Assembly: GCA_009841105.1 (NCBI GenBank)
Contig: VXMM01000054.1
Location: forward strand, 1 to 64,000
Reading direction: 5' to 3'
DNA from: Acidimicrobiia bacterium
Lineage (GTDB): Bacteria > Actinomycetota > Acidimicrobiia > Spongiisociales > Spongiisociaceae
DNA: 64,000 bases
In this document: positions 8,395 to 16,225 of the stretch, in pieces
Numbering within the stretch: position 1 is the stretch's first letter
Layout of the letters: each line of letters begins with the position of its first letter
The notes under the pieces: generated by a model
What the model was told of the DNA's origin: nothing
The model's input: the letters and a program-made list of their open reading frames with translations, nothing else
The model's database searches: none
Program-made: the position numbers and the translations under genes

Positions 8395-8925
8395 CTAGAT
8401 GGCGTTGGTGCGGTGTGTCACGTAGGCCACCCGGTCAAGAGCAACGTGGACCTGTCCGATCGCCGTAGTCACTGCAACATGATCTCTTGCCACACACTCG
8501 ATCTTCCCCGTGAAGCCGGATACTCCGCCTCGGCAGACCACTTCGAAGTCTTCTTCGAGGAGCTGAAGCATGCCCATCCGGGAGCGAAACGTCTCAACCG
8601 TATGGCTCTCAGGCCGCCCTTCGCCCAGGGTCGGCAACACCGTCAGAGCATCCACGCCTGGTAAGCACACCTCGGCCCGGCCGTTCGGCGTCTCCATCAT
8701 CATCAGATCATTGCGGACGTACACGGGCAGGCCGTCCAGACGGCGCTTACCCACCAAGACGCGCACCATATGGCCCGACTGGGAAGCCTCCCAGGCAACG
8801 TCGGCCATCCGCTTCTGGCGGGCCGCCAGGATCATCGCCTCGGACTCGGCTAACTCGAACTCCTGCCGGATGCGTGTCTCCATGCGCCGCTGCAGTCCTA
8901 GATCGAAAGGATCGTCCTCATACAC
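8395..8925 (-). CDS. Unrecognised protein upstream of the Tad operon
   Basis: Not recognised. The GTG at 8925, with GGGAGAG 5-11 nt upstream, gives 176 residues starting MYEDDPFDLGLQ; a longer frame to 9048 has no ribosome site. An N-terminal helix rich in Glu/Arg (RRMETRIRQEFELAESEA) is followed by two beta-rich halves; the second, ending GKIECVARDHVAVTTAIGQV, resembles small Sm-like/SH3-like barrels. No signal peptide or membrane helix. It lies on the same strand 216 bp before cpaB, so it may belong to the pilus locus, but nothing in its sequence proves this. Confidence 0.6.
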   Translation of the reverse strand: MYEDDPFDLGLQRRMETRIRQEFELAESEAMILAARQKRMADVAWEASQSGHMVRVLVGKRRLDGLPVYVRNDLMMMETPNGRAEVCLPGVDALTVLPTLGEGRPESHTVETFRSRMGMLQLLEEDFEVVCRGGVSGFTGKIECVARDHVAVTTAIGQVHVALDRVAYVTHRTNAI

Positions 8926-9339
8926 AGATTCTCTCCCACACTGGCTCCTTACCGGCAAACGGTGTTCAAGTGCAAGAGTATCGCTACCTGTGGACAGTCG
9001 ATCCGGCATCCGTGGAGTTTTTTCCGCGTTCTGGACTCTGTTCTGCATTCTGATTGCATTTCACCGGGAGCCCGAACCGTGTGAGCCTTCCAGAGGGGCT
9101 TTTTCTTGAACTACATACCCGAGGTCCGGGTCGCACTCGCCCCCTGCCGGGCCTGCCGCCCGGGGGAACACACATCCATCATCCGGATACCACGAGGGCC
9201 TGCAACCGGTGGTCAAGACGGCAGCCGTACCCGTGCCTTCGGTATGACGTCCAGTGTGGGAGTTCACACCTCCAAGACGAACCATGAGATCGGCACGTGA
9301 AGAGACTTCACTTTCGGCCCAACGGCCAAGGAGGACGAC
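8926..9339. other. Intergenic, no convincing gene
   Basis: The open frames here lack ribosome sites and family-like composition. I see no tRNA, terminator with T-run or repeat in this stretch. TGTGGGAG at 9255-9262 followed by TTCACACCTCCA gives a weak hairpin only. Confidence 0.4.
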
Positions 9340-9495
9340 ATGAGCAGGTCGTGGTTGTCGGATGAACGAACGGTCACCTCTTCGGCGGTTCGCTGCGCCG
9401 AACTCAAGCGGGAGGGAATGACTGGCGGTGCTCGCGTCGCTGGTTGTGTTGGGCGCGCCGCTGCTAAGCCCCCTGGCCGCCGGGGCGCGGGTTGA
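9340..9495 (+). CDS. Small ORF with strong ribosome site, running into the family 1 element
   Basis: A 51-codon frame starting MSRSWLSDERTVTSS with AAGGAGG 5 nt before its ATG. The last third (from about 9423) lies inside the family 1 element, so the peptide either is a genuine leader-type peptide, or the 5' end of a gene cut by the element. The product resembles no family that I know. The ribosome site is the only strong support. Confidence 0.3.
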   Translation: MSRSWLSDERTVTSSAVRCAELKREGMTGGARVAGCVGRAAAKPPGRRGAG

Positions 9496-9566
9496 GGAAA
9501 CGAGACGCAGCGAGCGGCGCCGACGGCAAGCAGAGCACGCCTAGCTACTTCGCAGGCAGACCGCCA
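9423..9566 (+). repeat. Dispersed element family 1, divergent copy D
   Basis: TGGCGGT (9423-9429) is complementary to ACCGCCA (9560-9566), closing the element. A GCCCC/GGGGC stem (about 9468-9485) replaces the CGTACC/GGTACG stem of the other copies at the same place, directly before the conserved GTTGAGGA (9491-9498), GACGCAGC (9504-9511) and AGAGCACGCC (9532-9541). Most paired positions differ from the other copies while the unpaired core is kept, the pattern expected of a structured RNA. It abuts the 3' end of the DtxR-family gene. No leader is present. Confidence 0.55.
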
Positions 9567-9567
9567 A

Positions 9568-10227
9568 CTAATCGACAGCTACGAACAGCCGTTCCGAGGC
9601 GAAGACGCTGATGCCGACCTGCCGATTCTCGACTTCGACGGTCATACCTCCGTAGGGGTCCTTCTGCACCAAGCTGACCCGGGCAGCCGGGCGGATGTCG
9701 TTCTCGTCGAGAAAGCGCATCATCTCGGCATCGAGCTCCAGCTCCTCCGAGATCCGCTCGAGAGATAGCGTCTCCCCCCGCTCCATGTCAGCGATGGGCT
9801 TCATCCGGGGAGGCCGGTACCCGGCGCCCGGAATGGGATTGCCATGGGGACAGGTCATCGGATCATCCATGACCTGCCACATGGCCTTCTCGACGTCATC
9901 CGAGATCATGGTCTCCCACACCTCGGCCTCTTCGTGCACCTTCGCCCAAGGGAGCTTCAACACTTCGGAGAGAAACCGCTCGGCGAGCCGATGCCGGCGC
10001 ACCACCACCGCCGCGAGGTGACGGCCCTCTTCGGTGAGGCGAACCTCGTCGGAGACGCTGACCAAGCCCTCCACCGTCATCCGGCGAACCATCTCGGACA
10101 CGCTGGCCGGGCTCACTCCCAGCCAGCCCGCGATGCGGGCCTGGAGGACCGGTATGCCGGCCTCCTCGAGCTCCCAGATGGCTTCGGCGTATTCGCGGCA
10201 TCGGACCGAGTAACCGGGATCAGTCAT
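9568..10227 (-). CDS. DtxR/MntR-family metal-dependent transcriptional regulator
   Basis: Metal-responsive repressor of 219 residues: winged HTH (about 10-70, LGVSPASVSEMVRRM), dimerisation/metal domain (about 70-140) and C-terminal FeoA/SH3-like domain. Of DtxR site-1 ligands H79, E83 and H98 are present. In site 2 the equivalents of M10, C102 and H106 are E12, E102 and T106, with E105 kept; the set of acidic ligands is closer to MntR, but the MntR histidine is also absent. Metal specificity is therefore uncertain. The start overlaps the cyclo-ligase gene by 8 nt. Confidence 0.88.
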   Translation of the reverse strand: MTDPGYSVRCREYAEAIWELEEAGIPVLQARIAGWLGVSPASVSEMVRRMTVEGLVSVSDEVRLTEEGRHLAAVVVRRHRLAERFLSEVLKLPWAKVHEEAEVWETMISDDVEKAMWQVMDDPMTCPHGNPIPGAGYRPPRMKPIADMERGETLSLERISEELELDAEMMRFLDENDIRPAARVSLVQKDPYGGMTVEVENRQVGISVFASERLFVAVD

Positions 10228-10855
10228 CAGGTAATCGTAGACGCAGCGCGGCCGGATCGCTCAGGGGACCGCCGACCGGCCGGACCCCTGTTTCGGTCGC
10301 CAGGTGGGTCATCGGTACGTCGTGGGAATCGGTGGGAAGTCCGTCCACCACCAACGCCGAGACCGTCACTCCGACTATCGCCGCGCCATCGGGCACCGCC
10401 GGCAGGAACCGGTCGTAGTAACCGCCGCCTCGCCCCAGACGTTCGCCATCCGGCCCGAACGCGAGACCCGGCGCCAGCACGACCGCCACGGTCGACGGAT
10501 CGACGACGGGAGCGGTGGCCACCGGTTGCTCGAACCCGAACCGGTGCCGCTCGCGGGGAGCGTCCAACGGATGGAGGGTCAGGGGTCCGCTGGGCGGGGT
10601 ACGGGTGACCGCGAACTTCCGGCTCACCCGATCCGGTACCGGCGTCACGTCAATCTCGTCGGGAAGTGGCAGATAGATGACCACGCTACCGGCGGGGAGG
10701 CGGGCCGCGGCGAACCACTCGACTATTCCTCCGACAGTCGAACTGGCCAGGCCCTCGGGGACACGCGGCCGCCGCATTCGCCGCGCCCAGCGCCGGAACT
10801 CCTCTTTACCCGCACCGGACGGCGGGAGCGCCTCAAGAGGATTCCGGTTCCTCAT
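10220..10855 (-). CDS. 5-formyltetrahydrofolate cyclo-ligase
   Basis: Converts 5-formyl-THF and ATP to 5,10-methenyl-THF in one-carbon metabolism; cytoplasmic. The 211-residue protein carries the family signature GRGGGYYDRFL near residues 142-152 and the upstream VLAPGLAFGPDGERLG segment. The substrate-binding N-terminus is less conserved. It is co-directional with the DtxR-family gene and overlaps it, probably by chance of gene packing. Confidence 0.9.
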   Translation of the reverse strand: MRNRNPLEALPPSGAGKEEFRRWARRMRRPRVPEGLASSTVGGIVEWFAAARLPAGSVVIYLPLPDEIDVTPVPDRVSRKFAVTRTPPSGPLTLHPLDAPRERHRFGFEQPVATAPVVDPSTVAVVLAPGLAFGPDGERLGRGGGYYDRFLPAVPDGAAIVGVTVSALVVDGLPTDSHDVPMTHLATETGVRPVGGPLSDPAALRLRLPDD

Positions 10856-11031
10856 CGTGCTCTGCCCGGCCGGGTGGTTCGGCAGTTCGGAGGCGGCCGG
10901 CGCGGTCCAGCTCCAACTCCTGTAGACATGGAGGTTCCATCCGGGTCAAGTTAGCTGGACTCTCGCCTCCGGATCATCCCTTGCCGGACTAGCCGGGGAT
11001 CAAACCGCCGCGCGGGGTAACCTGCCCGGCA

Positions 11032-11787
11032 ATGGGCACGCTGACCAACAGCCTCCGATCGGTTCTGACCTTCGCCGTCGGGATTCCCGTCACCGCGGCC
11101 TGCGCGGTGGTGGTCATCCTGCACACCCTGCTGAGGCCGCCCGGAGGTCTGCTGGACCGGGTCCCCGGCTTCTGGGGCCGGACATGGTGCCGGGTCGCCA
11201 GCGTCAAGCTCACCGTCGAAGGTCTGGAACGCATCGACCCGAAAAAGGCTTACGTGGTGATCTCGAACCACCAGTCCGCGTTCGACATCTTCGCCCACTT
11301 CGCGGCGTTACCGGTCCCGATCCGCTTCCTGGCCAAGCAGGAGCTGTTCAAGATCCCCCTCTTCGGAGCGGCCATGCGGAGGATCGGGATCGTGGAGGTC
11401 GACCGGGGCGCCGGCCGGGCCACCCACCAGGCTGTCAACCGGGGCGCCGCCGCCAACATGAGCTTGGGACGCTCCCTCATGATCTATCCGGAAGGAACCC
11501 GGTCACGCGACGGCGCGATGCTGCCGTTCAAGAAAGGGGCCTTCGCCATCGCCCGCAACCTGGGCGTGCCCATCGTGCCCACCGCGATCACGGGCAGCCG
11601 CGAGGTATGGAGTCCGGGATCCAAGATGATCCGCTCAGGGCACATCACCGTGACGATCCTGGATCCGATCTCGACCGAGAACATGACGTTGCGGGACTTA
11701 AGCGGCCTGACCGAGCATGCACACTCGCTGATCGCGAACGTGGCCGATGTCGAGGCCACCCCGGAGCCCAGCGACAGCCTCAGGTGA
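11032..11787 (+). CDS. 1-acyl-sn-glycerol-3-phosphate acyltransferase (PlsC family)
   Basis: Transfers an acyl group to lysophosphatidate in phospholipid synthesis at the membrane. N-terminal hydrophobic helix (residues 11-33), catalytic NHQSAFD (H80, D85), FLAKQELFKIPLFG block, and EGTRSRDG near residue 158 are all present in order. At 251 residues it has typical length. No clear Shine-Dalgarno sequence precedes the ATG. Divergent from the cyclo-ligase gene across 176 bp. Confidence 0.93.
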   Translation: MGTLTNSLRSVLTFAVGIPVTAACAVVVILHTLLRPPGGLLDRVPGFWGRTWCRVASVKLTVEGLERIDPKKAYVVISNHQSAFDIFAHFAALPVPIRFLAKQELFKIPLFGAAMRRIGIVEVDRGAGRATHQAVNRGAAANMSLGRSLMIYPEGTRSRDGAMLPFKKGAFAIARNLGVPIVPTAITGSREVWSPGSKMIRSGHITVTILDPISTENMTLRDLSGLTEHAHSLIANVADVEATPEPSDSLR

Positions 11788-11827
11788 CCCCTGGGTTCCT
11801 CCGCCTGGAACACTCCGGTCCGGCACC

Positions 11828-12352
11828 CTACGGGTGGACCGTCCCGGACCTCCACAGTTCGGCGCGACGCCGGGGGTCAACGAGCCGAGCCCGCCGAGCC
11901 AGCCACGCCAGGTACCCGACCCCGACGACTTCGAGACCGATCGGGAGCAGATCGGCCCCGGACAGACTCGCGAGTCCCGACCAATCCGTTTCGATGCCGG
12001 CGGGAAGCTCGTAACCCAGCATGGGCCATAGCAGGAGCTGCGGGTCGATCCACCCTAGGTCCAGCACCAGGTGCAGTATCACTCCGACCGCCACGACCAC
12101 GGCCCGCTTCCGGCCCCGGCTGCCGCGGCGCGTAACTACCAGAGCCGCCACCAGCAACCCGAGGCAGAATGCGACAGTGTGACCGATCAACCGGCCAGGG
12201 CCGGCCCCGGCTACCGGAAGCACCCAACCTGCCAGCCCTTCGATTAGGTCCGGCAGGAGCGCTCCGAGGGCCAGGAAACGGAGGTCCGCGTCAGAGTCCT
12301 TGAACGCCAGCCGGAATAGGAAAACCGCTCCGCCCACGTGCCAGAAGACCAT
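11828..12352 (-). CDS. Integral membrane protein, YdjM/metal-dependent hydrolase-like
   Basis: 174-residue membrane protein with about four hydrophobic helices. GALLPDLIEG near residue 31, a membrane His in IGHTVAFCLG and HLVLDLGWIDPQLLLWP (about 93-109) match the pattern of the YdjM-type inner membrane putative hydrolases, whose His/Asp residues suggest metal binding. Function is unproven in the family. It is convergent with plsC and follows the zinc-ribbon gene on the same strand. Confidence 0.6.
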   Translation of the reverse strand: MVFWHVGGAVFLFRLAFKDSDADLRFLALGALLPDLIEGLAGWVLPVAGAGPGRLIGHTVAFCLGLLVAALVVTRRGSRGRKRAVVVAVGVILHLVLDLGWIDPQLLLWPMLGYELPAGIETDWSGLASLSGADLLPIGLEVVGVGYLAWLARRARLVDPRRRAELWRSGTVHP

Positions 12353-12435
12353 CGCCCCAGCCTGCCTCCGGTTCTAGCGGCGAGCGGCGCCGTCGGGCGG
12401 CTGGCCTGTCTGTTGAACGGCGGCGACGGGTGGCT

Positions 12436-13146
12436 TCAGAGGCACAGGATGGCGGCGCAGTGGATGCATTGGGGGATGGGATCCGCGGCCACCTCCTCGC
12501 ACTCCGCGACGGACATCTGCAGATGGCATGCGGTGCAAACCCTTCCGTCCAGCTCGCCCACGACCACACCTCCCCGCCGCTGCCTCAGCTGGACGTACTT
12601 CCGAAGCAGCCCGGGGTCGATCACCGCCGCTATCTCGGTCCGCCGTTCCCGGTACCGCGCCAGTGATGCGTCGATGCCCGCCTGGAGCTCGGCGACCCGA
12701 TCCGCCAGCCCGCGCTCGACGCCGGATGCGGCCACCGCCGTCTCCCGCGCCGACTTCTCCTCCTCGTCCAGCTGCTCACGCTCCTCGAGCAACTCGAGCA
12801 GCTCGTCCTCCATCCGGGATACCAGGTTGCCGAGGTTGCCTACCTCCAAGCGCAGGTGATCGGCTTCCCTAGCGCTCAGTGCGCCCGCGAACAGGCGCCG
12901 CTCCTGCTCTCCGAGGCGTTGTTCGGTCATGGTGAGCTCGTCCTCGACGCGCGCCGTTGATCGCTCGACGACCCGCATCCGGTCGTTGATAACCGAATGG
13001 GCCGCAGCAGTGGTCGCGGCCACCCGGGCCGCCTCCCGATGTTCGGCCAGTTCGGGCAACGTGCGGCGGTCATGGCCCAGCTTGTCGATGAGCGAATCCA
13101 CCTGCTGGAGGTCGAGCAGATTCAAGAAGCCGGTCAGCCGTTCCAT
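12436..13146 (-). CDS. Zinc-ribbon domain protein (C4-type, coiled coil)
   Basis: 236-residue protein. A long coiled coil (about residues 5-170, rich in Glu, Leu, Arg) is followed by a C4 zinc ribbon: CTAC and CIHC pairs in VCTACHLQM and PQCIHCAAIL. This is the layout of the CT398/HP0958-like family found next to Nif3 in many actinobacteria; its molecular role is not settled. The ATG overlaps the stop of the Nif3 gene (TGATG at 13144-13148), so the two are translationally coupled. Confidence 0.88.
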   Translation of the reverse strand: MERLTGFLNLLDLQQVDSLIDKLGHDRRTLPELAEHREAARVAATTAAAHSVINDRMRVVERSTARVEDELTMTEQRLGEQERRLFAGALSAREADHLRLEVGNLGNLVSRMEDELLELLEEREQLDEEEKSARETAVAASGVERGLADRVAELQAGIDASLARYRERRTEIAAVIDPGLLRKYVQLRQRRGGVVVGELDGRVCTACHLQMSVAECEEVAADPIPQCIHCAAILCL

Positions 13147-13928
13147 CAGAGTCCCCACGGATTGTCGTCGCCGCCGACCAACTCGACGGGTCCGTCCACG
13201 ATTCCGTCCACCAGATCGTAGAGGGCTCGTACCCCGGGACGTTCCGTAGGGCCATGGCCCGCATCCAACACCACCATTCCCGAGTCGGCCGCCCGCCGGG
13301 CCTGGTGATGCGAGACGTCGCCCGTGAGGTACGCATCGGCGCCGGCGGAAATGGCCTCGTCGACCTGAGATCCACCCGAGCCGGGCAGCACGGCGACCCG
13401 GCGGGCGACCCGGTCGAGCGACCCGGAGAGGCGCGGCCGGACGCCGAGCCGTGCGTGTGCGAGGTCGGCAAGATCGCCCACCGAGCCGCCGAAGGATCCG
13501 CACCGGCCGAACAAGGCCTCGTCTCCAGCTCCGGTTGTCGAGGAGGCGAAGCCCTCGGGGTCTCGAAGCTCCAGGGCAGCGGCCAACGAGTCCGAGGAAC
13601 CACCCGGCGCCGCGTCCCAGTTGGTGTGTACCGAGATGACGGCCACCCGCCTTTCTATCAGGGTGAAGACCCGTCCCTCCGCGCCGGGGACGGCGGTTAC
13701 CGAACTGAGAGGGCGGAACAGCAGCGGGTGATAGGTGACCACCAGGTCCGCCCCGCCGGAGACGATCCTATCGATGAGCCTGGTGGTGAACTCATGGACT
13801 ACCGCCACAGCCGAGACCGTCCGCTCCAGATCTCCGATCTGGAGACCCACTGCGTCCCACGCGGCGGCGGAGGCGAACGGCGCCCGCCGGTCGATCGCCG
13901 CGAGGATCTCGCCTACCCGGAACCTCAT
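13146..13928 (-). CDS. Nif3-like dinuclear metal-centre protein
   Basis: 260-residue member of the Nif3/YbgI (GTP cyclohydrolase I type 2-like) family, which form hexameric toroids with a two-metal site. Visible family segments are VVTYHPLLFRPL (metal His), SVHTNWDAAPGG (His and Asp) near residue 100, and DAYLTGDVSHHQA near residue 210. Function in bacteria is undefined. Operon with the zinc-ribbon gene, a widely conserved pair. Confidence 0.9.
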   Translation of the reverse strand: MRFRVGEILAAIDRRAPFASAAAWDAVGLQIGDLERTVSAVAVVHEFTTRLIDRIVSGGADLVVTYHPLLFRPLSSVTAVPGAEGRVFTLIERRVAVISVHTNWDAAPGGSSDSLAAALELRDPEGFASSTTGAGDEALFGRCGSFGGSVGDLADLAHARLGVRPRLSGSLDRVARRVAVLPGSGGSQVDEAISAGADAYLTGDVSHHQARRAADSGMVVLDAGHGPTERPGVRALYDLVDGIVDGPVELVGGDDNPWGL

Positions 13929-13991
13929 GATGCCGGCAGAACGACCACGCCGGGGAGGCCGGTGCCGGCGGCCGGCGCGGAGCCCACGACC

Positions 13992-14702
13992 TCAGGCGAC
14001 GCCCGAGACCTCCCACACCCGGGCCTCCCAGATGGACCTTGAACCACGGGTGGTGACCCGCACCACGCCGCGCTCCACCAGATCGGAGAGCACCTGGCTG
14101 GTGGCGAGTTTGCTCGGAAGGGGTATGGCTCGCTCGGTGAGCTTCCTCACCTTGGTGTAGAGGCGCCGCGCAGCCTCGATGATGGAGGACTCGTCCTGGA
14201 GGGATCCGGTCGGCAGGAACAAGCGGCCGCCGACACTCAGGCGGCGCCTCGCCTCCTCCAGCATGCGAATAGGAAGCTCGCTTCCCCGGGTGCCGCCGCC
14301 GCCCCTCGTCGGGAACCATCCGCTCTCATCCGCCAGGGTGTCGGGAATGCCGGATACATCGCCGATGATCACGTCCGCTCGAACATCGTCGGCAAGGGGC
14401 TCGAACAGGTCGCCCTGATAGAACGTGATCCGATCAGCCACGTCGTTGGCCTCGGCATTGGCGCGACCCACCTCGATCACATCCGGGCTCTTGTCGATGG
14501 CGTGTACGTGGCGGGCGCCGAGCTTGGCGGCGATGATCGCCAGCACCCCTGATCCGCATCCGACATCGATGGCAACCTCGCCCTCCTGGATGCGAAGCTC
14601 GCGAGCGATCAATGCCGAGATGGTGGACGGCCGGAACGTTGTATCAGAAATCTGGAGGTTCATCGGGCCGAGCCGGCCCTTCCACAAGAAATCCTCGGAC
14701 AC
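13992..14702 (-). CDS. SAM-dependent methyltransferase (PrmA/small-domain type)
   Basis: 236-residue class I methyltransferase. Motif I AIDVGCGSGVLAI is near residues 44-56, followed by an acidic AIDKSPDVIEVG motif II; VIIGDVSGI replaces the usual NPPY of N6/N5-glutamine methyltransferases, so the substrate is not that of HemK. An N-terminal TFRPSTISALIARE segment is like those of ribosomal L11-type enzymes. Substrate not assignable. Divergent from the PPOX gene; an ACCCGG/CCGGGT hairpin (14754-14776) lies in the gap. Confidence 0.75.
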   Translation of the reverse strand: MSEDFLWKGRLGPMNLQISDTTFRPSTISALIARELRIQEGEVAIDVGCGSGVLAIIAAKLGARHVHAIDKSPDVIEVGRANAEANDVADRITFYQGDLFEPLADDVRADVIIGDVSGIPDTLADESGWFPTRGGGGTRGSELPIRMLEEARRRLSVGGRLFLPTGSLQDESSIIEAARRLYTKVRKLTERAIPLPSKLATSQVLSDLVERGVVRVTTRGSRSIWEARVWEVSGVA

Positions 14703-14835
14703 CCTTTCCCGCCTCCGTGACGACTACGGGGGAACGATAGCGACTCGACAGCAACCCGGAAACAGAGTTGCCGGGTAAGAAGCGGCGCATCACACTGTGC
14801 GGGGACGTTGCCCCTACACGAACGGCCGGTCAAAT

Positions 14836-15252
14836 ATGCGCCTCTCACCCGACGGGATTCACCAGCGTCTCTCCGCCGCCCGGTCTGCCACTCTCGGAAC
14901 CACCGATGGCACGGGACGGGCCCACCTGGTTCCCATCGTGTTCGCCTATCGAGACGGGATCGTCTACACCGCGATCGACTCCAAGCCGAAGGCCACCCTG
15001 CGCCTTCGCCGGATCCGCAACATCGAGAGCAACCCGCAAGTGTCCGTGTTGGTGGATCACTACGAGGACGACTGGGACCGGCTCTGGTGGATCCGGCTGG
15101 ACGGGACGGCGCAGATCGCGAGCGACGGCCCCCTTCGGGACACCGCCCTCGAGACCCTGACGGAGAAGTATCCCGTGTATGCCGCCCAACCGCCTCCCGG
15201 CCCCGCCATAGCGATCACCGTGAAACGCATCCGCTCTTGGTCAGCCCGCTGA
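14836..15252 (+). CDS. PPOX-class flavin/F420-binding protein
   Basis: 138-residue split-barrel protein of the pyridoxamine-5'-phosphate-oxidase-like superfamily, probably the F420-dependent PPOX branch common in actinobacteria. ARSATLGTTDGTGRAHLVPIV and KATLRLRRIRNIESNPQVSV are typical barrel segments. I start at the ATG at 14836, which gives RLSPDGIHQRL as N-terminus; an in-frame start at 14797 would add 13 residues. The reaction is unknown. Confidence 0.78.
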   Translation: MRLSPDGIHQRLSAARSATLGTTDGTGRAHLVPIVFAYRDGIVYTAIDSKPKATLRLRRIRNIESNPQVSVLVDHYEDDWDRLWWIRLDGTAQIASDGPLRDTALETLTEKYPVYAAQPPPGPAIAITVKRIRSWSAR

Positions 15253-15297
15253 GTTCCTCAGGATCCAGCCGCCTGGTCGCTGTTATATCACATTCGC

Positions 15298-15311
15298 TAT
15301 ACTGAAACTCC
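15298..15311 (+). promoter_or_regulatory. Promoter of the HTH/nucleotidyltransferase pair, probably leaderless
   Basis: TATACT (15298-15303) is a good -10 hexamer only 8 bp before the ATG at 15312. Transcription starting about 7 bp after the -10 would begin at or next to the ATG, giving a leaderless mRNA, common in actinobacteria. The preceding TGTTATATCACATTCGC is the likely site of autoregulation by the HTH protein. Confidence 0.45.
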
Positions 15312-15650
15312 ATGTACAGGCAGTTACGAGAGACCCGGTTGGGCATGGGGATAACGCTTTCCCAGTTGTCGGCGATGACAGGCATCGCGCAACCGAACCT
15401 GTCCCGTATCGAAGCCGGGAAGGTGGATGCGAGGTATTCCACGCTTGCTCGGATAGCACGCGCTCTGGGAGTTGAGTTGGTGGTTGCGGCTCCGGCGGTT
15501 CTCACGCTCGCCGATGTGCGAGCCCGGATGGCCGAAGGCGCCCGACGGTTGGCCGAACGCGGCATTCCGCCCCGTGACAACGAGCAACGGCTGGAGTGGA
15601 AACAGGCCCGCGGCGTCGACACGGCGGTCGAGCGACGGCTCCTGGGGTGA
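15312..15650 (+). CDS. XRE-family HTH protein, probable antitoxin
   Basis: 112-residue protein with a Cro/C1-type HTH at residues 1-55 (GITLSQLSAMTGIAQPNLSRIEAGK), then a basic/alanine-rich helical tail. Its stop overlaps the GTG of the following nucleotidyltransferase gene (GTGA at 15647-15650). An HTH gene directly coupled to a small nucleotidyltransferase is the arrangement of AbiE/MenTA-like toxin-antitoxin systems, so it likely represses the pair and neutralises the partner. Confidence 0.82.
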   Translation: MYRQLRETRLGMGITLSQLSAMTGIAQPNLSRIEAGKVDARYSTLARIARALGVELVVAAPAVLTLADVRARMAEGARRLAERGIPPRDNEQRLEWKQARGVDTAVERRLLG

Positions 15651-16225
15651 AAGCGTCCGAACTAATCGCCCGGGCAATGCAGGCGTCGCCCGATAGCGCT
15701 GAGCGGGTCCTTCTGGCAGCTGCCGCGTTCGACACAGTTGTGCGGGCTCCACTCGTTCTGGCTGGCGGCGCAGCTCAGATGATCCACACCGGCCACCCAC
15801 GCCTGACCGACATCGACATGGTCGGCCCGGTCGACTCCCGCGACAAGGCAGCACTGTCTGAGTCGGGATTCGGACGCGACGGGCGGCACTGGGTCTGCGG
15901 CACCGGCACCGACGAGGTCGCCATCGAGGTGCCGTCGGAGACGCTGTTCGGCGAGGAACCACCAGAGTTGGTAGAGGTCGAAGGTGTGATAGTTCGGGTG
16001 ATCTCGATCAACGACCTGATGATGGATCGTCTCGTGCAGGCAACCGATGGAACACGTGTTACCTGGGAGGAGGCGCTTGCACTGGCAGTCGCAGCCCACG
16101 ACCGCATCGATTGGTCACTCGTCGAAGCGAGATGTAGGACGGCCCAGGAAGAGGATTTCTTCCTCCGGAACCTACCGATGGTGCTGGACCGGATCATGAG
16201 ATTGCTCCCGCCGGAGCTAGCGTGA
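15647..16225 (+). CDS. Nucleotidyltransferase-like protein, probable toxin
   Basis: 192-residue protein. LAGGAAQMIHTGHPRLTDID (about residues 31-50) fits the minimal nucleotidyltransferase pattern: GG followed by a D-x-D ending TDIDMVG. A later helix EEALALAVAAHDRIDWSLVE is similar to DUF6036/AbiEii-type proteins. The start GTG is set by overlap with the HTH stop. Together with the HTH gene this forms a candidate type IV-like toxin-antitoxin or abortive infection module; toxicity is inferred only. Confidence 0.7.
   Translation: MKASELIARAMQASPDSAERVLLAAAAFDTVVRAPLVLAGGAAQMIHTGHPRLTDIDMVGPVDSRDKAALSESGFGRDGRHWVCGTGTDEVAIEVPSETLFGEEPPELVEVEGVIVRVISINDLMMDRLVQATDGTRVTWEEALALAVAAHDRIDWSLVEARCRTAQEEDFFLRNLPMVLDRIMRLLPPELA

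Noticed and set aside
12436-13503. 355-residue frame for the zinc-ribbon protein
   Set aside because: The extra N-terminal part lies inside the Nif3-like gene in another frame; the TGATG overlap marks the true start at 13146.
15312-16225. Prophage repressor region
   Set aside because: The HTH protein is coupled to a nucleotidyltransferase-like gene and no phage genes are nearby; a toxin-antitoxin pair fits better.
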